39,571 nucleotides of DNA from the NCBI GenBank assembly GCA_045579745.1, contig JAZNMQ010000022.1, positions 1-39,571 of the forward strand, written 5' to 3'. Every line of letters begins with the position of its first letter. The first letter of the stretch is position 1. The DNA is from Flemingiibacterium sp045579745 (GTDB lineage: Bacteria > Bacillota > Clostridia > Oscillospirales > CAG-272). Below, one piece after another: positions 16,501 through 25,491 of the stretch. Made by a program: the position numbers and the translations under genes. Below the pieces are notes generated by a model. It worked only from the letters and a program-made list of their open reading frames with translations. It searched no databases and had not been told where the DNA came from.

Positions 16501-16534
16501 ATAGCCTCGGCAAGGAACTTCCTGCCGAGGCTAT
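16501..16534. terminator. Palindromic hairpin between nrdR and the XRE promoter
   Basis: 12-bp arms (16501-16512 and 16523-16534) with further pairing inside. It lies downstream of nrdR on the minus strand, before the XRE promoter, so it probably insulates the two. Core sequence CCTCGGCAAGGAA is shared with 1249-1291. Confidence 0.6.
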
Positions 16535-16588
16535 TAATTATTCAAAACTTTCCTGAGGAACACAACGCCTGTGCTCTGCGGCATGTTT

Positions 16589-17110
16589 TTATTTTTTTTG
16601 CTTTTCCTTTCGCGAGGAGCCTTCTTTTTCAGCCTGCTCTTTTGCCAATTGTTCAGCTTTATACTGTTTTAAAAGTATAAGCTCATTCATAAATGAATCT
16701 ATATCGCTGAACTTGTTGTAAACCGACGCAAAACGTATGTACGCAACCTCATCCATTTCACGAAGCACATTCATTATGCGCTCTCCGATAATACGCGTGT
16801 CGATTTCACCGCGTGGACGATCTCTTAGCTCTATCTCCAGATTGTCAACGATATTCTCCATCTGACGCAAGGATATCGGACGTTTTTTGCATGCACTGCG
16901 AAGCCCTTCCATGACCTTATTTCTGTCATATTCTTCCTTGGTGTTATCTCTCTTGATAACATAGAGCTGCGCATTTTCTATTGTTTCATACGAAGTGAAT
17001 CGATAGTGGCATTTTGTACATTCTCTGCGTCTGCGAATACTTCTGTCTTCGTCAACGGGACGCGTATCAAGAACTCTGTCTTCGGTGCAACCACAAATCG
17101 GACATTTCAT
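16589..17110 (-). CDS. nrdR: Transcriptional repressor NrdR
   Basis: NrdR represses ribonucleotide reductase genes using an N-terminal zinc ribbon and an ATP-cone that senses ATP/dATP. The 173-residue protein starts MKCPICG, has C3-x2-C6 and C31-x2-C34, the conserved SIRRRREC, RFTSYE, then an ATP cone (VIKRDNTKEEYDRNKVMEGL through GERIMNVLREMDEVAYIRFASVYNKF). The start at 17110 is fixed by the family-conserved beginning; an upstream ATG at 17143 would add 11 unrelated residues. The last ~20 residues are an unusual charged Lys/Glu tail. No nrd gene or obvious NrdR box is in the window. Confidence 0.95.
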   Translation of the reverse strand: MKCPICGCTEDRVLDTRPVDEDRSIRRRRECTKCHYRFTSYETIENAQLYVIKRDNTKEEYDRNKVMEGLRSACKKRPISLRQMENIVDNLEIELRDRPRGEIDTRIIGERIMNVLREMDEVAYIRFASVYNKFSDIDSFMNELILLKQYKAEQLAKEQAEKEGSSRKEKQKK

Positions 17111-17183
17111 GTTATACCCAAGCCTTTCGAATGTTGTATGCAACCATAAAACGGCTACAACGGATTAAAAACTCTTTCAACAC

Positions 17184-17212
17184 ATTATAACACACATTTT
17201 TTTGAAAGTAAA
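17184..17212 (-). promoter_or_regulatory. nrdR promoter
   Basis: Minus strand TTTACT (17207-17212), 17-base spacer, TATAAT (17184-17189) with extended -10 TGT. Confidence 0.65.
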
Positions 17213-17242
17213 CAGATTTAAGAAAATTTTCATTTAGCTTTC

Positions 17243-17272
17243 TTCACAAGTGCAGGGCAAAAATCATATTAT
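17243..17272 (+). promoter_or_regulatory. Candidate promoter of the C26 hydrolase gene
   Basis: TTCACA (17243-17248), 18-base spacer, TATTAT (17267-17272). Moderate match, 48 bases before the TTG start. Confidence 0.4.
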
Positions 17273-17320
17273 AGGCATATACTTGGCAATAGCTGAAATT
17301 CAAATGGAGGCGAATTTTAT

Positions 17321-18004
17321 TTGAAAGCACCGATAATCGGAATCACATCTAACCTTGGTGACAATAACGATATTATTTTGCGTCGGCAATACTGCGACGC
17401 GGCTACTTATGCAGGTGGAATTCCACTTGTCATACCGCCATTTTTCGAGCCTTCTCTGATTCTGAATGCCATCGATGGGCTGATACTGAGCGGCGGAGGC
17501 GATATATCTCCCGAGCTTTTCGGCGTGTTTGAATATGATGCGGCTTTGGTAAGAGAGAGGTCTTCTATCCGCGACAGCTTTGAGTTAAGTCTTGCAAGAC
17601 TTGCTTATGAGCAGAATAAGCCGACGCTCGGCATCTGCCGTGGCATACAGGTTATGAATGTTGCGCTCGGAGGCACGCTGCTTCTTGATATTCCGGGGCA
17701 CAGTCAAACGCTCGAGCGCAGTCAGGCATCGCACCATGTCAGGATTGAAGACCAAACTCATCTGAGTCGCATCATCTCCAATCAACGCATCTTATCTGTA
17801 AACAGCTTCCATCACCAAGCCGTCGATCGAATATCACCAATGCTGATCGCATGCGCCTTTTCAAGTGACGGTATCGTCGAAGCCATAGAATCGCGTGACG
17901 ATCGGTTTTACATAGGTGTCCAATGGCATCCCGAGCACATGACTCATACTGCAGCAGCTGCACCAATTGCCGCGCTCATCGATGCCGCTTGCAAGCAGTA
18001 TTAA
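17321..18004 (+). CDS. Gamma-glutamyl-gamma-aminobutyrate hydrolase family protein (peptidase C26)
   Basis: A class I glutamine-amidotransferase-like hydrolase of 227 residues. The nucleophile elbow is GICRG with C106; the other triad residues are H203 and E205 in QWHPEHM. DGLILSGGGDISPELF and the opening GITSN fit the PuuD/C26 branch, which splits gamma-glutamyl bonds, for instance in putrescine breakdown. The start is TTG at 17321, with GGAGG 10 bases upstream and family homology beginning right there. It is a single gene with no puu genes beside it, so the substrate is open. Confidence 0.9.
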   Translation: MKAPIIGITSNLGDNNDIILRRQYCDAATYAGGIPLVIPPFFEPSLILNAIDGLILSGGGDISPELFGVFEYDAALVRERSSIRDSFELSLARLAYEQNKPTLGICRGIQVMNVALGGTLLLDIPGHSQTLERSQASHHVRIEDQTHLSRIISNQRILSVNSFHHQAVDRISPMLIACAFSSDGIVEAIESRDDRFYIGVQWHPEHMTHTAAAAPIAALIDAACKQY

Positions 18005-18005
18005 A

Positions 18006-18042
18006 AAGAAAACCGGATCAAATGCACTCTGCATCTGATCCG
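18006..18042 (-). terminator. Terminator of the glycyl-radical/sugar operon
   Basis: Arms 18014-18026 and 18030-18042 form 12 base pairs with one mismatch and a 3-base loop. On the minus strand the stem is followed by GGTTTTCTTTTT, a good U-tract. It lies between convergent genes and may also work weakly on the plus strand. Confidence 0.8.
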
Positions 18043-18048
18043 ATCATT

Positions 18049-19323
18049 TTATAGTATCTGTATTCCAAACATTTTTGCGAGCTTATCGATTGATTCTGTA
18101 ATATCATCAAACGCGAACACCTGATGACATCCAAGAGCAGTTCGTATATAATGCTCGGGGTCCTCAAGCCGTATATGAACCTGTGTACGACAGGTAGGCT
18201 CATAGATTCCCTCAATCGTTAAACCGCGATGGACAGTCATGCTCTGCGCCTCGTCCGAAATACGGCAGGAAGTAACAACCTGTCCGATTGGCAAATCCAC
18301 CTGCAATGCCACACCGATTCCACTTTCATGATGACTGCGCAAGGTATAGCAAAGCGGATCACCGTCATGAACTCGAATCGGTGCTGTACAATGCGAGAAA
18401 TTGATGCTTCCATCCGGCTGCAGACCGGGATTTGCCATCCACAGCCGTGACTTTGTAAGCTGCTTCATAAGCAGCATCGTTATAGCACTATCCATATCGC
18501 ACTCGCAAGCGGCTACCATGTCTGTGCATTCATTGATATAGCTCACGCCAAGACAGGACGTAGTTCCAAGCTTCAGGAGATTGAAGCAGGCAAGCGCAAC
18601 GCCTTGGGCATGATGCCTTTCCATCAAGCGAAGCAGTGCACATGTCATCTTTGCCGCATTCTGAAGATCCGATTCACTCGGCTCAACAATCGTCTTAACT
18701 CCACTGTGAAAATGCTCCATATAGGGAAATGCATCCTCATCGGAGCACTCAATGTAGAGCTCCGCAAGCTCCGATTGCTCCACATGCTGTATTACAAGGC
18801 CAAATCTCGCCTCATAGCTTGCAAGGCTCTTGCTATTGCTGACCACCCAGGGTTCTGTGACACCGACCTGCAAAAGCTTTGCATTCCGAATGGCAGAGTA
18901 TGCTTTAAGGAGTGATTTTGCTTCCTCGAGCTTTTCCTCGTTCAAGACGAGCTCTGCATGAGGATGCGTTCTGCGAAGCACACCCCAGCAATCCATAACC
19001 GTCGGTGCCGCATTGCACCGCAGCATCTCATCTGCAATCAGGTCCGGTGCATTTTGGTGTATGTAAGCGGCATACAGAACAACCTGTTCGAATTGTTCGC
19101 AGGCGTTTAATATATTTCGCTGAACAGCCCCACTCATGGGAATAACGATCAGGCATCTCCCTTCGGGCAGTACATCCTCATCGTCTTTAATCAATACGCT
19201 TGAATCCTCAGGACATTTAAGCCGCTTTGTCAATTCCCTATATGCATGATCCAGAGCATTTGAATCTGTCCAATAGCGTCTTGCCGCAAAAAAGCCGTAA
19301 ACTATATCTTTCATTTCGATCAT
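18049..19323 (-). CDS. L-fucose isomerase-like sugar isomerase protein
   Basis: A 424-residue protein related to the FucI/AraA-type aldose-ketose isomerase fold but shorter than FucI (about 590). Family-like features in the C-terminal half are CLGVSYINE, ECDMDSAITMLLMKQLT (acidic metal-ligand region) and INFSHCTAP, where the His matches the HC(T/G) motif of such proteins; VIPMSG and APTVMDCWG lie in the N-terminal half. The function could be isomerisation of an unusual sugar or sugar acid; this is inference. It is the last gene of the four-gene operon, 12 bases after the epimerase gene. No clear ribosome site precedes the start, so translation may be coupled. Confidence 0.7.
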   Translation of the reverse strand: MIEMKDIVYGFFAARRYWTDSNALDHAYRELTKRLKCPEDSSVLIKDDEDVLPEGRCLIVIPMSGAVQRNILNACEQFEQVVLYAAYIHQNAPDLIADEMLRCNAAPTVMDCWGVLRRTHPHAELVLNEEKLEEAKSLLKAYSAIRNAKLLQVGVTEPWVVSNSKSLASYEARFGLVIQHVEQSELAELYIECSDEDAFPYMEHFHSGVKTIVEPSESDLQNAAKMTCALLRLMERHHAQGVALACFNLLKLGTTSCLGVSYINECTDMVAACECDMDSAITMLLMKQLTKSRLWMANPGLQPDGSINFSHCTAPIRVHDGDPLCYTLRSHHESGIGVALQVDLPIGQVVTSCRISDEAQSMTVHRGLTIEGIYEPTCRTQVHIRLEDPEHYIRTALGCHQVFAFDDITESIDKLAKMFGIQIL

Positions 19324-19335
19324 TCAGTCAGACAA

Positions 19336-20154
19336 TTATTTCTCGAATTGCTTCATAAATTCGTAATATGCAGGGAATGCAACTTCAGGATCAGGTAGCT
19401 CGGGGACCCATTTCTTTTCCCATTCGAGCGAGTAATATCCGTCATAGCCATCTTCCTTGAGCGTTGTGATGATATCCTTGATCGGAATATCGCCCTCTCC
19501 AACCAGGCACAGAGTAAACGATCCGTCCTCATGACGCAGATAGTCTTTAACATGAATATGTTTTATATATGGGCGAACAGCCTGATAGAAAGGCTGCCAA
19601 TTATCAGCATAAGCGCGGTCACTATGCTCAATATCCCAAAGTATGCCGAAGCACTTGTATTCCTTGCAAGCTTCGATCACACCGCCAACAGTTTCGATTG
19701 TGTTGAAATCGCCGTGGACTTCAAGTAATACGTCTACACCTTTACCCTCAGCATAGCGGCAAACCTCGGCAATTGAGTTACCGACAAGCGCGATCGTTTC
19801 TTCTGCATGCTCTTTGTCAGGAAGTGCATCGCCGAATACACGAATTGCTGGAATACCCAAAGTAGCACAAACATCGATAGCCTTTTTGCTCTCGTCAATG
19901 CCCTTAGCCGCATTAGCTTCATTGTGGAAGTTTGCGGAGGTGCCAAAGCCAACCATCTCAAGGTTGTGCTCGCGAAGAAGCTTCTTTGTTGCTTCCATGT
20001 TTTCAGGGAAAAATTCGGGAATTTCCTCAGCGCGCATTACTCCGTTAACGCCGCGAATCTCAATGCCGCTGTATCCGAGCTTTTCTGCCTGCTCAATAAG
20101 ATACTCAAAGCTCCATTCCGGGCATCCGAGAGTTGTAAATGATAATTTCATCAT
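19336..20154 (-). CDS. Sugar phosphate isomerase/epimerase (xylose isomerase-like TIM barrel)
   Basis: 272 residues with the family pattern: LSFTTLGCPEWSFEYLIEQAEKLGYSGIE-type opening, then LLEVHGD, GILWDIEHS, KHIHVKDY and YSLEWEKKW. These carry the Glu, Asp, His and Glu metal ligands of the barrel. Members isomerise or epimerise sugars, inositols or keto-sugars. The start is an ATGATG pair at 20154 with GGTGG 6 bases upstream; the upstream ATG at 20250 adds 32 residues that do not fit. The leader has a perfect hairpin GCTTTCG / CGAAAGC (20166-20184) next to the ribosome site that could affect translation. Confidence 0.88.
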   Translation of the reverse strand: MMKLSFTTLGCPEWSFEYLIEQAEKLGYSGIEIRGVNGVMRAEEIPEFFPENMEATKKLLREHNLEMVGFGTSANFHNEANAAKGIDESKKAIDVCATLGIPAIRVFGDALPDKEHAEETIALVGNSIAEVCRYAEGKGVDVLLEVHGDFNTIETVGGVIEACKEYKCFGILWDIEHSDRAYADNWQPFYQAVRPYIKHIHVKDYLRHEDGSFTLCLVGEGDIPIKDIITTLKEDGYDGYYSLEWEKKWVPELPDPEVAFPAYYEFMKQFEK

Positions 20155-20203
20155 ACCGTACCACCGCTTTCGTTTTGCGAAAGCTCCTTTCAAAATTTTA
20201 TTT

Positions 20204-21211
20204 TTACGCCATGGTTGCGAGCATCTCTTTTGTAACCTCGCAGTTATCAAACTCTTCGTTGTTAATGTAATGATCCAGCTGTTTGATCATAAAATCAGAA
20301 AACATAAGTACTTCATCGCGTGCATAGCCTGCCATGTGCGGGAACAGGAACACATTGTCCATCGACAGAAATTCGCTGTCGCGCTTTACGGGTTCGGGAT
20401 AAGTAACATCCAATATCGCACTGCGATCAGGCTTTTCTTTCAGCGCACGGATCAGATCCGCTTCCACAACCTGCGCGCCGCGTCCCGTGTTGATAAAGGT
20501 TGCATTCTCCCCCATTCTCGAAAAGAGCGAATAGTCAAGCATGCCAACCGTCTGAGGATTATTGGCAATGTGGTTGGAGATTGTCTGACATTCCGAAAAG
20601 ACCTCCTCAAGAGAATACTTCTCAACGCCAAGCTCCGCTGCACGCTCATCGGAAAGGAATGGGTCATAGACCATCACATCTACGTTGTAGTCCTTCAACA
20701 TTTTGATCACAAGACTTCCGATTGCGCCTGCCCCCAAAATACCAACCTTTGTTTTATAAGATCCGGGATACTGCTTGTCGGGCAGATCTCTTGCAATGCC
20801 ATAGCTTTGCTCTTTGTACATTTTTAGTGTGCGCAACGCGCCCTTGTTCGCAAGCACGATCTGTGCCACCGTGAATTGTGCAACGGGCACAGCCATGATC
20901 CTCCATGAACTCAAGACACGCACACCGGCATTCATAAACGGCTCGGCAAAATAGCGCACGGATGCCGCACCGTAGAATAGTATCTTCAGATTTGGAAAGT
21001 AGGTTCTCACCTCATCCTCAGTGAAAGTGGGAGTATCCCATGCCGAGAACGCAACCTCAACCTCAGAAAGAAAATCCTTGTTTTTTTCGAGATTCTCCCT
21101 ACAGATTATCTCCGGACAAACATCAATCCTGCGAGCAATTTCCTCAGTACGTCCTCTGCCAAAGACATAGGAGAACCGTCCGCCTGCCTCACACAAATAA
21201 CAGCCTTTCAT
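20204..21211 (-). CDS. D-isomer-specific 2-hydroxyacid dehydrogenase family protein
   Basis: 335 residues. NAD(P)-binding Rossmann loop GILGAGAIGSLVI with the acidic VYDPF after the second strand, and the catalytic triad Arg (INTGRGAQVVE), Glu (DVTYPEPV) and His (LFPHMAGYARDEV). These enzymes reduce 2-keto acids or oxidise 2-hydroxy acids. The start at 21211 follows AAGAGGT by 8 bases; the upstream ATG at 21241 overlaps the preceding gene and is less likely. The context next to a glycyl radical enzyme and sugar isomerases suggests a dedicated sugar or polyol catabolic route. Confidence 0.9.
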   Translation of the reverse strand: MKGCYLCEAGGRFSYVFGRGRTEEIARRIDVCPEIICRENLEKNKDFLSEVEVAFSAWDTPTFTEDEVRTYFPNLKILFYGAASVRYFAEPFMNAGVRVLSSWRIMAVPVAQFTVAQIVLANKGALRTLKMYKEQSYGIARDLPDKQYPGSYKTKVGILGAGAIGSLVIKMLKDYNVDVMVYDPFLSDERAAELGVEKYSLEEVFSECQTISNHIANNPQTVGMLDYSLFSRMGENATFINTGRGAQVVEADLIRALKEKPDRSAILDVTYPEPVKRDSEFLSMDNVFLFPHMAGYARDEVLMFSDFMIKQLDHYINNEEFDNCEVTKEMLATMA

Positions 21212-21237
21212 AAATATAACCTCTTGTGAACAACCTA

Positions 21238-23430
21238 TCAATACATTGTTCTTGAAAGAATTTCCTTTTGAACATCTGCGCCGAGCTCAACAAAGCGAGC
21301 ACAGAATCCACCTACCCGAACCACGAGATTCTGGTATCTTTCGGGATGCTTCATCGCATTTTCAAGATCCTCGCGTCCGAGAACGTTTATCATAAGCTGA
21401 GAACCGCCGTTTTTGAAATATGTATCCAAAACCGTTTTAGTAAGCTCGAAATTCTCCTCAAACATTTCCTTTGAGAATTTTATATTCTGAACAGCGCCCG
21501 CATGTATATCGGTTTTTAGCTTTACAAGCGAGTTTAACATCGCTGTAAGTCCGTTCTTATCGCTTCCGCCCACAGGATTATTAGCGTTTGCCATATGAGA
21601 AAACGCCTCTCTGCCGTCAGCTGATGCGATTGTCGTATGTCCGAGAGTTGTGTTTGCGGAGTTGTTTATTACAACGACAAGATAGCTGTCAAGTCCAACT
21701 CGCGGAGCTTGATTTTTTGTAATCGTGCAAATATGCTCATGCACGCGTACAGCCATTTCGTCGGCTTCGGCAATATCATTTCCGTATTTTGGAGCATTGA
21801 GAAGAAGCATGCGCTCTTGCTCATATCCCTCAAAATTTCTCTTAAGCATATCAAGAAGCTTTTCGGGAGAAATAACCTTTTCATCAAATACGAGCTTCTT
21901 GATAGCCGTTAGTGCATTTGCGGTATTGATGCTTCCGTAAACCTCGAACGTACCGCCTACATAGCGAGCGCCGCCGTCGTAAATCGGTTTGCCTCTTGCT
22001 ATGCAGTCGTCGTAAAGCATACTCGCAAACAGGAACGGAGAATGCTCTGCCGCAACCTCATATTCGAGCTTTTGATGCTCTGCATGAATATCTGTAAAGT
22101 GCTCGACCTGCTTGCAGTAGGCTTCAAAAAAGCTCTCAAAGTCTGCAAAATCAGCAAATTCGCCTGTTCTGAGTTTAAAGGTCTTTCCGTCAATATTATC
22201 GTAGCCGTTGAAAAGCGTAATTTCGAGCGCCTTCAAAAGGTTGATTATATCGCTTGGGGTTCCAACAGAGCGGTGATAAATAATATATTCGCCGCAGCCA
22301 AATGGCAAATATTGCTCAGCTTCGTCAAGCGGAACTCCAAACGCCTTTTGTACTGACGGAATATTGACGTCATCATTATATAAAAGCGGATAAACGCAGC
22401 CTGTCCCGATTCCGCGAAGTGCCGCTTCCATAAGCTCAGGGTCCTGACCATCGTAAAAGCGAAGAGTGAACTGAGGAAGAACATCTCTGACAATGTTCGC
22501 CACGCGAATCGCGAGGAGCGCAAACCTGTTGGCTGCTTCCTCGTTTCGTCTGCCCTTACCGCCGACAATAACTCTGCCGTTCCATGTCGTCTTTCTTTGA
22601 ACAAACAGCTTCCAAAGGTCAACAACGATAGCCTCCGCCATCTCATCGGTCAAAGCGCCACTTGCGAGGTCGTCGCAGAGGAAATCTCCCAAATATTCGT
22701 CCATGCGTCCATAGTTGTACGTTCCCGAAACGAGCGCGTAAAGATACATCATCTGAACCGCTTCATGGAAGCTTTGAGGCTTATTAACCGTAATATTTCT
22801 GAGGCTGCGGGCAATCAATGCACCGTTTGCGGCACCGGATGCTTCCGCCTTGTCAGCGCAGGCATTTGCAATATCACAAAACGCATCAAGAGCCATAAGC
22901 AGTCCGTTATAGAAGCGTGCCTGAGCTTCATCGGAAGCATCAAGATGTGTTTTTATCTCAGCTCTGAGTCCGGGAACTCCAAGCTTTAACATTTTATCAA
23001 AGTCAAACTGCGTGCTGCTCATTCGGCAAAGCCAAAAGCCTATGTTGGAATATCTTATGAAATCGTCCGTCGGGATTTCACTCATAATATGCTCAGGCGT
23101 TTTATCGATAAGCTGCTGTTTTCCCGTGCAGGGGAGGAATTTCTCCCTTAGCGAGCGAATATGGTCTGCCTGCTCGGGCACAAGCTTTAATAAACGGTCG
23201 AACAATCCGCCGTTTATAAAATAACCCATTCCTGCATCCTGCATGCCGAAGCCGATAGGCATTGAATCAATCTTGCCGTATAACAGCTCGCCGTCGGACG
23301 GAGGCATAATACATGTTGAAAATTGAAGTCTGAGGCAAGCCGCCTCTCGCGCTTCCTTTTCATCATCTGAAAAGCTGAAATATGTGTCTATAAATTTTTC
23401 TATGTAGCTGATTTGCTCTTGAGCATTCAT
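21238..23430 (-). CDS. Glycyl radical enzyme, pyruvate formate-lyase-like
   Basis: A 730-residue glycyl radical enzyme. The thiyl cysteine is C379 in FGCGEY (C-x-E pattern with E381), and the C-terminal glycyl loop is RVGGFCARF with radical Gly708. HSPFLFASMLYDDCI and PQFTLRFYDG are typical of the PFL/diol-dehydratase superfamily. The loop sequence differs from classical PFL (RVSGY) and glycerol dehydratase (RVAGY), so the reaction is not certain: C-C cleavage or dehydration are possible. The start at 23430 is preferred since the promoter predicts transcription from about 23485, excluding the ATG at 23487. No activating radical-SAM gene is in the window. Confidence 0.9.
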   Translation of the reverse strand: MNAQEQISYIEKFIDTYFSFSDDEKEAREAACLRLQFSTCIMPPSDGELLYGKIDSMPIGFGMQDAGMGYFINGGLFDRLLKLVPEQADHIRSLREKFLPCTGKQQLIDKTPEHIMSEIPTDDFIRYSNIGFWLCRMSSTQFDFDKMLKLGVPGLRAEIKTHLDASDEAQARFYNGLLMALDAFCDIANACADKAEASGAANGALIARSLRNITVNKPQSFHEAVQMMYLYALVSGTYNYGRMDEYLGDFLCDDLASGALTDEMAEAIVVDLWKLFVQRKTTWNGRVIVGGKGRRNEEAANRFALLAIRVANIVRDVLPQFTLRFYDGQDPELMEAALRGIGTGCVYPLLYNDDVNIPSVQKAFGVPLDEAEQYLPFGCGEYIIYHRSVGTPSDIINLLKALEITLFNGYDNIDGKTFKLRTGEFADFADFESFFEAYCKQVEHFTDIHAEHQKLEYEVAAEHSPFLFASMLYDDCIARGKPIYDGGARYVGGTFEVYGSINTANALTAIKKLVFDEKVISPEKLLDMLKRNFEGYEQERMLLLNAPKYGNDIAEADEMAVRVHEHICTITKNQAPRVGLDSYLVVVINNSANTTLGHTTIASADGREAFSHMANANNPVGGSDKNGLTAMLNSLVKLKTDIHAGAVQNIKFSKEMFEENFELTKTVLDTYFKNGGSQLMINVLGREDLENAMKHPERYQNLVVRVGGFCARFVELGADVQKEILSRTMY

Positions 23431-23491
23431 AACACCATTTCTCCCTTCACAACCATACAAATCGAATCGGCATCCATACGATACCATTTAC

Positions 23492-23520
23492 ATTTTATAT
23501 CACATTGCAGAACAAGTCAA
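23492..23520 (-). promoter_or_regulatory. Promoter of the glycyl-radical operon
   Basis: Minus strand TTGACT (23515-23520), 17-base spacer, TAAAAT (23492-23497). It drives the four genes down to 18049. Confidence 0.65.
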
Positions 23521-23715
23521 TACCTTTTCTCCAATTTCTGAAAAACAATAGCATGCTTTTCGATAATTATTCGTTTCAGCACAATTATTTATCAGAATAT
23601 TACGCGTCTTTCGGCACAACACTTCGTCGAATCACAAATCACTTCCGTGCTGTCGCGCCATTGCAAGTGAAAATTCGCCCTGTCTTTTGGGCATACAAGC
23701 ACAAGCTTCAAAGTG

Positions 23716-25224
23716 TCATTTTAAAATATCCGATTGAAGAATCGCCGATATAATCGACAGGTACATAGCGTTCGAATTGCTTGTATCTATTTCCGCCTCG
23801 CCGAGAATATCAACAATGGCTTCGGAAATCATCGACATATCTTCCGACGAAACCTCTACATCGATATTGTTGCAGAAATCCTTTATTTCATCGCTGACCG
23901 CTTCAATACGTTCTTCTTTGTTTTTTGCAGTCTGTGTTTGATTTAAAGTATGAGCAACATCATCCATTAGATTCAGAATATCATCCTTCTCCAAGCCTTC
24001 CACTTCGATAGCCTCTGTCAGCATGCCTGCAGACATATCAACAAGCCCGCCAACAATCGCTTCAGTGTTTTCGCCCGATGTGAGCTGTTCAATCAAGGTT
24101 TCGACCATTTCTCCGTCAGACAGCACTTCCGTAAGTCCCTCTTCGCTATCAATTTCCGTGAAAATCTTGTATTCGTTAAGCGTGCCGATCATATCAGCAA
24201 ACATGAGCAAATTCGCTGAAATATTTTCCGCATCAGCGTCTGCAAACATGGTTATAACACCGTCGAACAAAAAATTTGCCGGAGGCTCGACAATCGGCTT
24301 CTCCACACCTAAAAATGTTTTCCCCTCACTCCACGCCGTGCAGGCATCCGAGAGGAATCCGGCAATTATCTCCGGAATAAGCTTAGATTCGTTTATCTGA
24401 GCCGCAATATTCTTGAGCGCAGCTACTTGGGGCTCTCCGAGGGTCGATATCTCAAAATCTGACAAAGCAGACAGCTCACTGCTTATTCTTGCTACCGTTG
24501 TAATTTCATTGTAGAGCACGGCTCTGCCTTTTTCAGTATCACTCGACGAAACAGAATTAAATATGCCTTTACCTCCTACTGCCCACGAGAATTTGCTCAC
24601 CGGATGCTTCGCAACCGTTCCTGACAGCGCATTTACATATTCGACCGATTCGGCATCCATATTGATCGCCTCAATAGCTTCCGCATCATTTAAATATATA
24701 TCGCTGACATCATATAATATATTGCCTGCTCCGAGGATCGGAGATGACAGCGCAACAAAAAGCACGATTGAACAGCAAGCGCCGCATACTGCGCCAAGCG
24801 CACGCGAAACTGCATTTTTATTAAATGTGTTTTTCTCTAAGCCGTTGATAATCTGACGCAAAATCAGCGTAACGATGCTGAGAATGAGCTGAATAAGTAT
24901 AAATACGGGTATGTAAACAATGACGCCTAATATTGCTCCGCAAAGCTTTTCGATTGCCGCAAGAAAATTCGGAGCTTCATAAATAGCTGCCGCGTCGGCT
25001 TCGAGCATCATCGGCAGGAGCTTATCAACAACTTGCGGAAATATCCATCCCGAAAGAAGTCTTGTCAAAGGTATGGCAATTATCGCAGAAAGCAGATACT
25101 TAACGGTTTTAACCATAGCTCCAAAAAAGCCGCGCCAACCTCCGATTAGAGTAAACGCCAACACTAACAGTCCGAAAACTCCCCAAATGATTAACGGAGC
25201 AATATTTATTATAGTAGTGCCCAT
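23716..25224 (-). CDS. CvpA-like membrane protein with large acidic extracytoplasmic region
   Basis: 502 residues. The first ~175 residues contain four or five hydrophobic segments in a CvpA-like layout: IIWGVFGLLVLAFTLIGGWRGFFGAMVK, LLSAIIAIPLTRLLSG, LCGAILGVIVYIPVFILIQLILS and GAVCGACCSIVLFVAL. From about residue 180 the protein is hydrophilic and acidic, predicted helical, with no motif I recognise. CvpA relatives are linked to colicin V production and envelope functions, mostly unresolved. It is probably monocistronic, from a strong promoter at 25255-25283. The ~320-residue tail is far beyond the normal CvpA length (about 160-200). Confidence 0.7.
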   Translation of the reverse strand: MGTTIINIAPLIIWGVFGLLVLAFTLIGGWRGFFGAMVKTVKYLLSAIIAIPLTRLLSGWIFPQVVDKLLPMMLEADAAAIYEAPNFLAAIEKLCGAILGVIVYIPVFILIQLILSIVTLILRQIINGLEKNTFNKNAVSRALGAVCGACCSIVLFVALSSPILGAGNILYDVSDIYLNDAEAIEAINMDAESVEYVNALSGTVAKHPVSKFSWAVGGKGIFNSVSSSDTEKGRAVLYNEITTVARISSELSALSDFEISTLGEPQVAALKNIAAQINESKLIPEIIAGFLSDACTAWSEGKTFLGVEKPIVEPPANFLFDGVITMFADADAENISANLLMFADMIGTLNEYKIFTEIDSEEGLTEVLSDGEMVETLIEQLTSGENTEAIVGGLVDMSAGMLTEAIEVEGLEKDDILNLMDDVAHTLNQTQTAKNKEERIEAVSDEIKDFCNNIDVEVSSEDMSMISEAIVDILGEAEIDTSNSNAMYLSIISAILQSDILK

Positions 25225-25254
25225 TTTTATTCCTCCAAATATAATTTCTAATTA

Positions 25255-25283
25255 ATTATACACCTATTAATAATTATTTGCAA
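25255..25283 (-). promoter_or_regulatory. Promoter of the CvpA-like gene
   Basis: Minus strand TTGCAA (25278-25283), 17-base spacer, TATAAT (25255-25260). GGAGG follows before the ATG at 25224. Confidence 0.7.
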
Positions 25284-25381
25284 GGCTTTTCTTTTTCCAA
25301 TTATGCCCCCTAAGCTGTAGTTTATCAAGCTGTGTAATTTGTTTTGTGTCGGCTGTTTTGCAGCTTTTGAAACAAAAAGAA

Positions 25382-25403
25382 CCCGGCGTTGATCAACGCC
25401 GGG
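25382..25403 (-). terminator. Terminator of the zinc-ribbon/lipoprotein operon
   Basis: A fully palindromic stem-loop: arms CCCGGCGTT (25382-25390) and AACGCCGGG (25395-25403) around GATC. On the minus strand it is followed by TTCTTTTTGTTT. It is the only strong terminator found downstream of the minus-strand gene run that begins at 35891. Confidence 0.9.
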
Positions 25404-25491
25404 CCTAAAAAGTTTTAGGATTTCAAAAACAATTGGATTTATTTGATTTTCCTCTTAAAAATTGTTTCGCTTAGATTGACAATTCTTTGTC

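Noticed and set aside
23431..23715. Plus-strand open frame 23505-23753 in the gap before the glycyl radical gene
   Set aside because: No ribosome site, low-complexity composition and it overlaps the glycyl-radical operon promoter on the other strand.
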